Source of the DNA: Armillaria gallica
Taxonomy: Eukaryota > Basidiomycota > Agaricomycetes > Agaricales > Physalacriaceae
Assembly (NCBI GenBank): GCA_037576215.1
Contig: JBANDB010000002.1
Span: forward strand, 2,356,001 to 2,420,000
DNA: 64,000 nt
Direction of reading: 5' to 3'
Part shown: positions 45,175 through 58,012 of the stretch, in pieces
How positions within the stretch are numbered: position 1 is the first letter of the stretch
Layout: each line of letters opens with the position of its first letter
Notes under the pieces: model-generated
The model's database searches: none
The model's input: only the letters and a program-made list of their open reading frames with translations
Told to the model about the DNA's origin: nothing
Translations under genes and position numbers: made by a program

Positions 45175-46674
45175 TCACCTCCTGTGAAACGACGTGAGCT
45201 GCGGTCCCGTCGTACTAGTATCAATTTTCTCACCTAGATCGATAGTCAAACCCAACCAGGAAGGAACCTCTGATTCTGTATACCACTGAATAAGGTGTTT
45301 ATGATAGAATTCAACAACAGTTGGAGGAAAACTCACAGCAAACTTCTTTATATCGTGGTCATCTGGATACCGGTACGAAATCTCTAGATATCCATCTGAC
45401 TTCATGCAAACGGGTCTGTGAAGACGGACTGCGCCCGCTGACCCATCGACAACAAGGTGGCCTTTGAAAATCCTCGCGAAAAATGTTTTTGAGTACACAG
45501 TTGCGTGCCATACAGGATCATTGCCTGAACGGCACGGCACGTCAAAAGCCGAAAGTAGGAGCAGGGGTAAAGACAGACCGTTTATAAGTGGACGATTGTC
45601 CCTATCAAACTCGTCTTTGAAGATGAGAGTATACTCTCCAGGTGTATTGACTACATCTTGGTCAAGCGGAATATCGTAAGTCGAAATGAGGCTACAGTCA
45701 ATGATGAGACCGGGACTGAGGTGTTTGTACAGAGCAGGAGATACTTACGAAAATGGAATCTGACTCCTTACTCCGTGTCGGCTTTTTGGAATGGTGTCTT
45801 CCGCTTGACCCGTCGAGTTGATTAAGGGATTCTCTGCTATGAGCCGGTTTTTATAATTGTGCTTATAAAACGTCACTATGGGGTAAACCACAAATAACGA
45901 AATGATGGCAATCAGCAAGAAGATGAGCGCCGCAACGTTAGCCATGCCGCGCGGAGACAGACGATCCACCTTTGGATCATTGAGCGTTTTGTCGTCGTCG
46001 TCATCATCGACTACAAGATCTGGCGCTAAGGGGTCAAAGGCATAGGCCACGAGACCGCGCGTGCGCACGCCATGGACTGCAGAAGGGTATTTCGAATCAG
46101 AAGACAGAGATAGGACGGAGTCACCAGATGTGGATAAAAGAGAGTTCCGATTGGGGTGGTGAGGATGGAATTTGCGGGGGGGCGTCTCATCGGCGACCTT
46201 GTAGAGGATCATAGAGCTTCGAAGTGACGTGTTGGACGGGTTACATATAGCTCTTATATCCTCCGATGGCATCCTTTTCAACTCGGAGAGCATGAGCGTA
46301 GAATTCCGAGCAGTGGAATGGATATTCGAGGGGTTCAGCGGTGATGAGATGAAGCTCCTCGTAGAGACGGAACGTGTAGGCGCATCAGAAGACAGAGATG
46401 ATTCCTCTGAGTGTGGCAGGCTGGGTAACACTGATATTTCGGTTATCCCTTCTATGGATCTACATGACTCCGTGGACCCTCCAGGACTAGAAAGTGGAGA
46501 GTACCTACGCCCGTTCAGCCCTACGTCAGAGGGGAAGAGTGGCTTGCCAGGCCGCTCTATCATGGGCGATGGAAGAGGCACTCCTTCTTTCCCAGGCGTC
46601 AAAGAGAACTTCGAGGAGCGGCGGCGAGATTCGACTTTGACCTCATTGGTGATGGGGTTGGAATTAGAGACCAT
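45175..46674 (-). CDS. KRE6/SKN1-like protein, apparently truncated
   Basis: Exon 1 (45749-46674) encodes a long Ser/Pro-rich cytosolic region, an acidic run (VVDDDDDDK) and, after LSPRGMANVAAL, one membrane helix (FLLIAIISLFVVYPIVTFY), the layout of KRE6/SKN1 beta-glucan proteins. Further exons give TPGEYTLIFKDEFDRDNR, which fits the start of their GH16-like domain, and across a GTCTGT...TTCAG intron GNDPVWHAT, but then diverge (MKSDGYLEISYRYP) and stop at 45175. The GH16 catalytic ExDxE-type motif is not seen and the luminal part is only about 150 residues instead of the usual 350 or more. The parent family acts in beta-1,6-glucan wall synthesis. This copy is either a truncated paralogue or has lost exons. 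The Asp run could be a shadow of biased composition, but the helix and the DEF motif argue otherwise. Confidence 0.6.
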
Positions 46675-47601
46675 GGTGGATAGAGTTGCACGGCATTCTT
46701 TGTCTTGGGCGTGGGGTTATAAATGAGGTGCATGAGACATGGAGGAGGCGATGCCAAGTCGAAAAGAGAAACGATGCCTCAAACAAGTGAAACTAGTGCT
46801 CCATTCCTTGCAACCAATTTAAGTCTACTGGTCACATGGAAGCCTTGCTCGCTGTTGACCATATGGGCGGTGCACTAGAATATCGTTTTCGTAGAATGCT
46901 CGGCTCTGATCCTAATAAGTAGAAAATCGACGAAGAGATCCATGATACACACCCCCCTCGTACCCTCAAGCCTACGGCAACATTCCTCCGTGTCGGACAC
47001 ACCGATGACGAAGACTTTCCAGAATGCACCAAAACCACTGAGCGCTCCAACTGAGGTCCATTACGGAAGACTGAAACGAAACAAAAAACAGGTGAAGATT
47101 TGACACCAGGATCGGGCAGAGACAGAGAAAAGGGTACACTAGTGGTGGTAGACGTTAGAAGAGTTTCGTAACGATCAATTTCGCGTCGTTGATCCCGACT
47201 TTCCCACGCCTTAGCGCCACCGGGGTCGACTTTTCAGGCAAGTACACGGACACCATGCCGCCGTTGCCGAGTGACATCGGCAAACTCACGGCACAGTATC
47301 GGCTCCGACAGCTTAGCGTTTCGAGTCGGACTTGAGTAACCGAAATGGTATGTTAGATCAGCTTTCAACTGGGCTTTGGCCCGGTTCAAAGTTTCCAGCG
47401 ATTTCTCCGTACTACGCTACCTGATGACTTGCATGACGGGCTGGATCGGCGTGACGGCAACTTGACTTCGAAGGTGAAGCCGTTGAAGCCGAAGCCATAT
47501 GATCCAAATCACGACCAAATCACCACTAAGTTTGCACCAAGTACACCCAAATTTTTATTCCGACTTGGTAAGTCACCCTACAGCTCTATTCTCCCAAATA
47601 G
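46675..47601. other. Intergenic stretch, nothing supported
   Basis: Only short frames. No recognised motif. Confidence 0.4.
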
Positions 47602-48686
47602 TTATACAGAAACTAGAAGTGTTCGACGCAGCATCTCTATATCCTGGTCCTCTAGGCTGGTATATGCCTTGATGTATCCTTCCGCACCACCAAACTTCTC
47701 CCGTATCATCTGGAGCGTCGCGACCATTGTCTCTGGCCTATAGGCAAAAATAATCAGAGATCCGTACCCATCGGAACGAGGAAGAACTGACCTCGAACTG
47801 CCCATTTTGACTGCTCCTTCAAAGTTGTTGCGGAAGACCGGGTTTTTCTGAAATCGAGCGGTTAACATCGGAATAGCTGGCTCGAGACCATGCGTCGTCA
47901 GAGCGTAATCGTTTACGATATCCTGATCATCAACTCCAAGTATCTGCCATGTTCCATACGGTCAGTAACCCCAGGCTGAGAAACTAGACTAAGTATGTGC
48001 TGACCATCAAAAGCACCGCGCATATCAGCCCCGTTCGATCTTTCCCAGCTACACGTTCACCGATCAGATGCATCACCAGCTGATAACCGCAGACATCTCG
48101 AACCTGTACAGTGCACCAGAATTGGTTCCTCCGGTTTGTCGATTAAATGTCGCAGGATCGCATTAAACGCCGGACCGGCGATGGTAAGTATCTCTTCGTA
48201 TGCTTCTAAAAATGTCTGGACAAATTGAACAGACGAAGCTATAGACCAGCCAACGTAACGCACTTGAATTTCATCCTTGTTGAAGGCTTGTAGACTTTCG
48301 GTCCGAGTCAGTGCATTGAACGGTCAAAATACAAAGCCGGAGGCTCACCGTAGAGCAAGACTCGCGGGATCGAAGGCATTCTTCTCGCTTATTGCCGCAC
48401 GGACAGACGTGACTCCCTCAATATCAGGGGTGGCGGTATTGTAGGAAGATATCTCAGTATCAGAACGAAGGTCGAAGATGCGACGGATTCCGTGTGATAT
48501 CAGATGTTTTTTCCCATCTTCTGTTAAGTATGAGAGTTCCCCGGATCTGAATACAGTGCCAAGTTTAACTGTCGTCGCAGACGTCGTGGTTTTGTAACCT
48601 CCAACCATTCGGATGTTTAGCGCACCCTGGACTTGAATGAAAGGCGGCAAGGACAGGATGGATGCGTCCGAAGTTGCGGGGTTCAT
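47602..48686 (-). CDS. Tyrosine-specific protein phosphatase (DSP/Tyr-phosphatase 3 type)
   Basis: Minus-strand, about six exons. The N-terminal exon reads SLPPFIQVQGALNIRMVGGY, then TVFRSGELSYLTEDGKKHL and GIRRIFDLRSDTEI, the usual start of this phosphatase family. A middle exon gives FNAILRHLIDKPEEPILVHC. Across an intron the active-site loop HCTAGKDRTG is completed, containing the CX5R signature (catalytic Cys and phosphate-binding Arg). It continues VDDQDIVNDYALTTHGLEP and ends near MLRRTLLVSV. The enzyme should dephosphorylate tyrosine or a small phosphorylated substrate in the cytosol. One 47-nt intron (48216-48262) has an open frame and is inferred from typical family continuity. Confidence 0.75.
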
Positions 48687-50000
48687 TGGGATGATTGAAC
48701 CAATGATTGTTAAGCTTTAAAGGGCGTGATGTCCATTTGACTCTATGGTGACTTGATGAACTGAGTCACTTCGTTCGGTCCGGGAGGACCGGAGAGATTT
48801 GCTCATGTTACTCTCAGCAGAATTTCCGGCAAACACCGACCCTAGTTCACCACCGGCCTTGACTATCCAGCATTGTCCTTCCCCGTTAACCTGTGGATGC
48901 AATTTTTTGTCACCAGCAGCTATTGCGCTTATTGTGCGCTTCTTGCCTCAGACTGGTATATATCCTTAGACTAGCCTTTTATGCCCTCGGCTGGTTGGGA
49001 CCCAATGAATTTCCGTGATCATCAGACAGGGATATCGCAATTGTACGTGGGAGTGGGTATACAGATATCTCATCTTGTTATCCCTGCCATCTTCAAATAG
49101 GTCCGTCATGATCATTTACCCTTAGTCTATTGATATGGCTTTTGCGGGCATCAACGCGTAGGTTTGTGTCTGTACATCAGGGACCTATCCTTTTTGGTGA
49201 CACTGTGCTGTATCTGGGCTTTGTAATACATCAACCCCGCAGAAATATGTGACCATCGGGGAAAGTCATGGTATGACTGCAGTTCACTATGCAATCAGAA
49301 CTCTAACCGTTTGTGGCTCCGAAGCCCAGTGATCTTGGTCTCGTGCTTCGTTCTGGGCATCTTAGCACTACTCGAGGGCATGCTAAGGCTATTCAACGCA
49401 GAATTTGGAGCGCCCGACGCTAAAAAAGGACAACTCTCGCGTCCTCGGTGGAAGAAGGCACGGTGACAGGATCTATCGAATTAATAATATCAAAATTCTC
49501 GGGCTTCCTGTCTCTTTTTCTGGAGCAGATTGTCCATGGAACCCCTGAAAATGGCAGTTGGTGTCCGTGGGTCCGTGACACGGCTCCGACAGCTCTCTGA
49601 TCGAGCATAATGAATGCTGTATCGCCGTCCGGGACTAAGATGTCACGACAATAGATGAGCGGAGTGCAGGGAAGGGGATACAAGTGCCTTGAGGGATCTG
49701 ATCCATACGGACTGAAGATGAAGATTGAGGAAATGAATATTGCATGATACCTGGCAGTGGACGCGTCGAACGGCGTTGGGTGTTTGTTTCGCCTTGTTTG
49801 ACAGGGCGATCACTTCGCAGCCTTCTCTTTCTTTCTTGTTTCCTACAAATTCCCGTTACTGAACGTTGGCGGAGCGCTCACTGCCACCCATCAGTTCCCG
49901 CATGTATCAGATCTCGCATACCATCGGATACCGCCGAATCTGCATATAAAGTGCCTGCCTCCCCTTTGCGCTACTACCACCCCCGACTCTGACAACTAGC
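48687..50000. other. Intergenic stretch, nothing firm
   Basis: A minus-strand frame at 49420-49683 (with ICSRKRDRKPENFDIIN) is open but unrecognised. The remainder shows nothing. The last 250 bp presumably include the promoter of the gene starting at 50001. Confidence 0.35.
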
Positions 50001-52001
50001 ATGGGCCATTCTCAGTCTCAGCCCATTCCCCGTTCGGTACGCCGGAAACCGTCTACAATATTATCCCATCTCGCCTGCGCGACAGCCAGTTCCTCGACCC
50101 TCGCTTCCGTACCCTCCAGAGAAACTTCAGAATTCCTCCTTGTAAATGAGAAATCCAGCTACCGTGAACATGAAGATACGCGACAGCCAACCGAGGCAGC
50201 CTATGCATATAGGCGTCTATCGTATCTTCCCCCAAAAGAGATTGTACCCGAAGATGATGCTGCCGCGGCGTACGATGACTTTCTAAGAGAATTCCCGGGT
50301 ACGTCGACCACTTCTACTTCTGTTTCATGTTTCCCATATATTAGCAGAATATCGGCTCACCTGGATACTCGATACCCTCCGCCGTACCGACTTCACGCGA
50401 CTAAAGTCGACCGGCGAGACTTATGTCGACTATATGGGCGGCGCCATCTATCCCGAGAGCCTTATACGCGTCCATACCGACTTTCTGCATCGCAGTGTCC
50501 TCGGAAATACTCATTCTGTCAGCAACAGGTCCGTCCCTGCCCTGGATTGTCTCTTACGTTGTCTGATCTATATTATCTACAGCTCCAAACTATCCCTAAA
50601 TTGTGCAGACGAAGCCAGGGCAGCGGTTCTTTCATTCTTTCGAGCGCCTTCCGAATATACTGTCGTGTTTACAATGAATGCTACTGGCGCCCTGAAACTC
50701 GTCGGCGAGTCTTTCCCATTCTCCGGAGGCAGTACCTACGTTTTGTCGGCCGATTCCCACAATAGCGTGCATGGTATCCGGGAATTTGCAACTGCTCGCG
50801 GGTCTAGAATATGTTATATCCCTTGCCTGCCTCATGGTGGAATAGATCCGGCTCTAACAAAGGTAGAACCTCTCGATTTATGCACTATTTCTATCTTAAA
50901 TCTGACGCTAAACCTCACAGAACATCCTCCTTCGTAACCGCCCTCGATACAAGGATCTTTCCCCAAGTTTATTCGCACTAACCGGACAATCAAACATCAC
51001 GAATTCCAAATCCTCCCTTTCTCTTATTGAATATGCATCCTCATTAGGATATAATACGATCCTTGACGCCGCTGCTCTGGCGCCGACATCGGTGGTGTCC
51101 CTCGAGGATACACCCGTTGACGCGATGGCAGTGTCGTTTTACAAAATGTTTGGCTTCCCAACAGGTGTCGGAGCGCTTGTTGTCAAAAAGTCGTTCTTGG
51201 CGCAGCTGAAACGTCCGTGGTTTGCTGGAGGAACGGTTGACGTCGTCCAGGTGCCTGGAACCGTTGTCACCAGATCGCCTAGCCCTCATGAACAGTTTGA
51301 GGTTCGTGCGGTATCCGTTGTTCACGCTTCATGACTCCTAAAACCTCCTTCATAGGATGGAACGATTAATTATCTAACATTGCCTGCGGTCACGGACGGC
51401 CTACGATTTCTTTCGGCTTACCTTCCTTTTCTTCCTCTACGACTTACCACGCTCCTACACTATGTTATTTCCTCACTTACACGACTGCGCCACGACACAA
51501 CTGGGACACCCGTCGTGTGTATTCTTTCACGAACACCTTCAAAACGGCTCCGCTCAGTAGGCGAGCAAGCCGACACTGGCTCAATTATTTCTTTGATATT
51601 TTTATCTGTAAGTTTCACGCTAGTCTACCAGTCGCCTAACCCAATATCCCTCATAGCCATCAGGAGAAGTGATTCCCAACACATTCGTCGAGCATGCCGC
51701 GTCTCAGCATAAAATATCCCTTCGTACGGGCTGTATGTGTAATCCGGGTGGGGCGGCCGCCATCCTCAATATCCAAGACGATATGAAACAGCTATACGCC
51801 GGAGTAACTCGCCAGGATTTTGAAAAATTCGTGGGACGAGAGCTTGGAGTTGTACGAATAAGCTTTGGACTGGCGAGCAACTTCTACGACGCATGGCAAG
51901 TCATACGTTTCGCGACCCTGATGTCGAATGAACGGACACGAGAAGTCATGTGGAATCAATGGACGGAGACCTCGGGCGCGATGATTGGCCAGGCTATCTG
52001 A
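50001..52001 (+). CDS. Molybdenum cofactor sulfurase-like PLP enzyme (578 aa, 6 exons)
   Basis: Exons 50001-50298, 50348-50528, 50583-50862, 50921-51301, 51356-51607 and 51657-52001 give an unbroken 578-aa frame. This is an aminotransferase class V fold: YVDYMGGAIYPESLIRVH, GNTHSVSNSSKLS, FFRAPSEYTVVFTMNATGAL, SADSHNSVHGIREFA, YNTILDAAALAPTSVV, VSFYKMFGFPTGVGALVV with the PLP-binding Lys328, and a C-terminal RTGCMCNPGG with Cys490/Cys492, matching the persulfide-carrying Cys of MoCo sulfurases. Those enzymes put a terminal sulfur on the molybdenum cofactor of xanthine dehydrogenase-type enzymes. The C-terminal MOSC domain of full eukaryotic MoCo sulfurases is absent, so it is either a stand-alone sulfurase domain or a related cysteine desulfurase. 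The N-terminal 90 residues are Ser-rich and not conserved-looking. Confidence 0.85.
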
Positions 52002-53092
52002 TTGGCGGACGGAATGTACTATGTCGATACGATGGAATGGATCGGAATTATAGTATATGTATTTAAATAGTTGAAACGTTTGTTTTTTTATCATCTCATG
52101 GACATGTACACACTGCATCTTATTATTGTTTCTGAAACTGCATGTATGCCTACTTTTCTGATATCATTGTTATTGCTGGACTTGGCTTTTTTTTTTTTCC
52201 ATTGAATATAGTACACGGCCATCATCAAGCGGATCAACGGCGCGTAATAAGAAGCCGCCTCGAGGTTACGAGCCTATATTTGGGAACGTGCAAGAGCTGG
52301 GTGGGCTTCTGAATCTCATTCAAGATACAAGGTTCTGTCGGTTCAGTTGACATTTCGAAGCCTACCTATACACTTACGCTGACACCTTGTGCGCTACCAG
52401 ATGGTTCCCGGTCTCGTAACTTCTTGGTTCTGACTGTTGAGCAAGTTCTAAATCATGATCAGTCCCCCAGCGGAACCGGTTCAGCAGCTACTTTCAGGAT
52501 TTAAAGTTCGACCTTGTTGTGGCACCGCTCGGTACGGGAATCATCTAAGTGATCAGGCACAAGGTGGGTATCAATGTGTTCGGTACCGAACCATCACCAC
52601 CGAGTAGACTAAGTATATGTATTGTGGAACTGCTAACCAATCCAAGAGTGCGTCCCCAATGTGTGCTGGAATACGTGTCCCGTTTGGGGTTTGGGGCTGA
52701 GAAATGCGGGAAAGATGGCGGTGGAGGCGGGAAAGCGGCCTATCTGAGAGTCAAGCCTAGCCAAGACTGGTATGAAGAGCTCGAGAAAGAAGGTGTCTGA
52801 AGGGGATGATGCTGCTAATAGCACTATATTTGGGGACTTGAAAGAGGGAAACTCGAGATCAAGGATTCCCTTGTTAATTATTGTGAGCTATTTCATTTTT
52901 TATTTGAGGTCCTTTTGCTGAGAGGGCGGAGAATGTTGCAAAGGATTAAGCCTGGACGCTATCTTTCCGAGGCATAGTCTAGGTCTAAAATCACTTTTAT
53001 TGGATAAATATCTGTATGCAGATATTCCGATCACTGGCACGCGAGCTCGTACAAGGCCCGCTGAGTTATTTAGTCACCGTCGATCAGCGAGT
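52002..53092. other. Intergenic stretch with an unidentified coding-like fragment
   Basis: A poly-T run lies near 52186. A short plus-strand piece KPPRGYEPIFGNVQELGGLL (about 52250-52320) and a later frame at 52549-52800 ending KAAYLRVKPSQDWYEELEKE look coding but do not clearly join. They may be the 3' part of one degraded gene. No family recognised. Confidence 0.3.
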
Positions 53093-53341
53093 TACTGTAT
53101 AATTTCGACCAAGTGTTCATGGCATGTTACGCGTTACACCTAGTGTTCAGTTCGCAAAGTGTTCATACAGGGTCCACCTGCTAAATATAGGCTAATACCG
53201 GCCGCGCAGCGGCAAAAAATTCCCATATTCGCTGTGCACTGGCAAGTCGGAGACCCCGTTACCCGTTACACCTTTACAAAAGTGTTCAGTTCAAGGGCCA
53301 CCGTTACGCGTTACTGAACACTTGGTCGAAATTATACAGTA
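53093..53341. mobile_element. Stowaway/Tc1-like MITE (249 bp, perfect 27-bp inverted ends)
   Basis: Perfect inverted repeats of 27 bp at 53093-53119 and 53315-53341 begin TACTGTATAATTTCGACC. If the outer TA is a target-site duplication, the element is 53095-53339 with 25-bp TIRs, as in Tc1/mariner (Stowaway-like) elements. Inside, AGTGTTCA recurs several times, as do GTTACGCGTTAC-type runs. No coding frame. The right end lies 18 bp from the stop codon of the carboxylesterase, so it sits in that gene's 3' untranslated region or terminator. Confidence 0.75.
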
Positions 53342-53359
53342 TATTGAATTTGGTGAGTG

Positions 53360-55366
<2,007 letters not shown>

Positions 55367-55608
55367 GGTGTAGAGGTGTGAACGATGTATTGATTCTTAC
55401 ATATCTCGAGGGAAGTATTGCAAATCTAAACATAGGCCGTGGCCTTATCGAATTGCCGGCAACCTGAGAGCATCGAAGCACCGGGGGATCGGTAGATACA
55501 GGCCCGGGCGCTTATCTTCGCACCGCTCCGCTGAGAACATTTTTCTATTCTAAATAAAATAGACATAAATATCAGACGACTAGATCTGGGTGGCCCTACA
55601 GAACTTGT

Positions 55609-57078
55609 TTAGAACACCAGCAGCCGAAGGACGAATGAACCACATACCCTAAATCCATCCTGTATCTCCTTCAATGGCCTCAAAACTCCATCGTAAAACT
55701 CCTCACGCAGACTGTCCGTCGTCTTACCAGGCTTGGTGGCGTTTACCAAACAGGTCAAGACGGCATTCGCATACTTGACGCTCATCTTATCCCCCAGCCG
55801 CCTCGCATATCCCACCATCCGTTCATGGTCCTTCTGGATGTCTTCTTCGCCTACAGACGAGGATGGCCCAAAGATACTCCGTAGCGTCTTGCGATACCCT
55901 AGTTCAATGAGTACAGCCCCGAGACTGTACATATCATGCCGGATATCAAACTTCTGCACCAGTGTATCCCTGCCGCCCTGTCTCTCAGGATGATGGTACT
56001 TTCTCTTGATCGGATCCATCTCTGGACGGCGATCAGATCCAGCATCCTGCGGTCGTGCAGCTTCGAACCCGACGAGGTATGCAGCTCCGACTTTGGCGTC
56101 CACTTTGGGCCCTCGCTGTTCGTCGACGTCTATGAGGATGTTGTCACTCCGGATGGATTTGTGCACCCACCCTGCGGCGTGGATCTCGAATACGGCGGTG
56201 GCGAGCTCGAAGGCGATACGGAATCGGTCGTCGAGGGATATACGGGTCTGCTTGTCAAGAATGTAGGCGAGGGTGGGGATGCGGGAGTGCATAGTGAAGG
56301 TGGGTGGGAGCTCGTAGACGAGGAAACATCGGTCAAGGTTGTAGTCCTCTACGAGACCGACACATGAAAGGAGGTGCATCGAGACTATTTCGGGGGAGTG
56401 GAATACGGCAGCCATTCGGGCGAGAGAGCTTTTCTGGGTGTCCTCCTTCCCGTCGTGTTCGATGTAGTGGGATTCAATATAGGCCGGGCGAGCGTTGAAC
56501 GTGGCGATGAATCGGGGGTCGGAGAAGGAGTCTGTTCCTTGAATGAAGATGGATGATAGTGGATGAGCAAGGGATGGTATCTCCTTGTCCGATGAAAAAA
56601 TCCGCTTGCTCAGCGCCCATGCCGTCGTCAGGGTTCGCTCGCCTGTGTCAAAGAGCCGCTTGTAGAGTTTGTCGTCGTCTCTGAGTTTCGACACGACATC
56701 CAGTGCGAATACGATGCCCTGCACCTCCTCATCCCATATCTTCAGTTCCACCAACAGTCTCTCGACACGCCGCTTGCCCCAACCCACCCAAGCGAGCTTG
56801 GTGGACATCTTGGGCGAAGGGGGCAGGATGCTCATCAACTCGCGCAACAAATCCGAAACTGTTTCGAGTGAACGGTGAAGAACTTGCTTCCTTCGAAAAA
56901 GCATTGTCGACTCGGACAGCTTCAAAAACTCCTGGAACAACTCTACCCGTACCTGCACACCGTCCAAGCGAGTCCTTGTTGCCTTGATGACGCCGTCTGC
57001 CTCTCGATATTCGATGCATTTTTCGATGACGAGGTCGACAAGTTCGATGATTTCGCGGGTGGTGGATAGGATATCCAT
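55609..57078 (-). CDS. HeLo-like domain plus pseudokinase protein (489 aa)
   Basis: Single open frame of 489 codons. Residues 1-160 are helical and resemble the N-terminal HeLo/HET-S-like (prion-inhibition and propagation) region (ILSTTREIIELVDLVIEKC...VELFQEFLKL). Residues about 210-470 are a kinase-like fold with MYSLGAVLIELGYRKTL typical of subdomain IX. The catalytic loop reads VHKSIRSDNIL where HRDxKxxN is expected, so the catalytic Asp (and Lys) is replaced, and the DFG position reads LVGFE; it should not phosphorylate. This HeLo-kinase pairing is known in fungi and recalls metazoan MLKL (four-helix killer domain plus pseudokinase), which suggests a role in regulated cell death or self/non-self response. 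The last ~12 residues may instead be an intron (GTATGTGG after KEIQDGFR). Confidence 0.7.
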   Translation of the reverse strand: MDILSTTREIIELVDLVIEKCIEYREADGVIKATRTRLDGVQVRVELFQEFLKLSESTMLFRRKQVLHRSLETVSDLLRELMSILPPSPKMSTKLAWVGWGKRRVERLLVELKIWDEEVQGIVFALDVVSKLRDDDKLYKRLFDTGERTLTTAWALSKRIFSSDKEIPSLAHPLSSIFIQGTDSFSDPRFIATFNARPAYIESHYIEHDGKEDTQKSSLARMAAVFHSPEIVSMHLLSCVGLVEDYNLDRCFLVYELPPTFTMHSRIPTLAYILDKQTRISLDDRFRIAFELATAVFEIHAAGWVHKSIRSDNILIDVDEQRGPKVDAKVGAAYLVGFEAARPQDAGSDRRPEMDPIKRKYHHPERQGGRDTLVQKFDIRHDMYSLGAVLIELGYRKTLRSIFGPSSSVGEEDIQKDHERMVGYARRLGDKMSVKYANAVLTCLVNATKPGKTTDSLREEFYDGVLRPLKEIQDGFRVCGSFVLRLLVF

Positions 57079-57900
57079 TGTTCAAGGAAAGGGAAAGGTA
57101 GTGGAACTCGGCTGTAGTAGTAGTATTGACAGCAGCCCAGGGCCATCAATTGAGTCATTCACCCTTAATATTAACCAAAAACAGCTCCGTGAGTCAGTCC
57201 TGACCTGACACTTACACAGCATCACCAAAAAAAGGCTTCTTAGCTGACACGGAGAGAACATTACGACGATGAGGACCGATGAGCGGCATCAACATGATGG
57301 TCAGAAAGATGGACAAATTTAAAATTGAAATGACGCGAAGCGGGTCCGAGCGTGGGAACGAATAAGTATTTTGCGAACGCTTGCAAAAACTTGAAACTAA
57401 ATAAATAAATTGTAAAGATTTATGTTTCTTATTTCCTTTCCTTTATGCTCCGCTTCTGTTGATGATTACTTTTCTCTGCATGGTAATCACTCGGGTGTCT
57501 GTCACCATTTTCTGACCCATGGCTGCCAGGTTCCTATCCACCTGGAAGACGTCAAGGTCTACTTGAAGCCCTGCCCCGTCTTGGCGAACGACCATGGATA
57601 CTGCTCAACCGTTTACGGTCCTTTCTGCTCAGCTTTCCTCCTGACGCAACCGGTGTTTATGCCGTCCAGTCCGGCTCCTTGACTACCGTTCTCAAAGAAA
57701 TTCTCCCAAAACTATGCAAGTCAGATGCGGAGATTCCACGTATCTAGCGTCTACTAATTTAGACCGGCCTAAGATCTTGTTGCTACCAGACCTAGAAGCT
57801 TGTGTATCAATGTTCTTATTTTCACGTACAGTGTTCCTTGATTGTTCCTCTTACTACTTAATCATAAACCCCATACGCTGCGAAGACTCTATACCCTCTA
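57079..57900. other. Intergenic stretch with a coding-like fragment
   Basis: Around 57560-57745 (plus) a frame reads FPPDATGVYAVQSGSLTTVL and KEILPKLCKSDAEIPRI with a stop. No start or family can be fixed. Probably a gene remnant bordering the right duplication arm. Confidence 0.3.
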
Positions 57901-58012
57901 CCTCTTCGGCAAGTCATGAAGTAGCGTAACATTGTGCTTGCATTGCGGGACGCCTATGCCCACTCCCTTACGAAGCTTCCAACACTAGACATTATCATGA
58001 CCGTTAACATGG

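Noticed and set aside
46229..46726. 165-codon plus-strand open frame
   Set aside because: It lies antisense to exon 1 of the KRE6/SKN1-like gene; its composition mirrors the Ser/Pro-rich sense strand and it has no motif.
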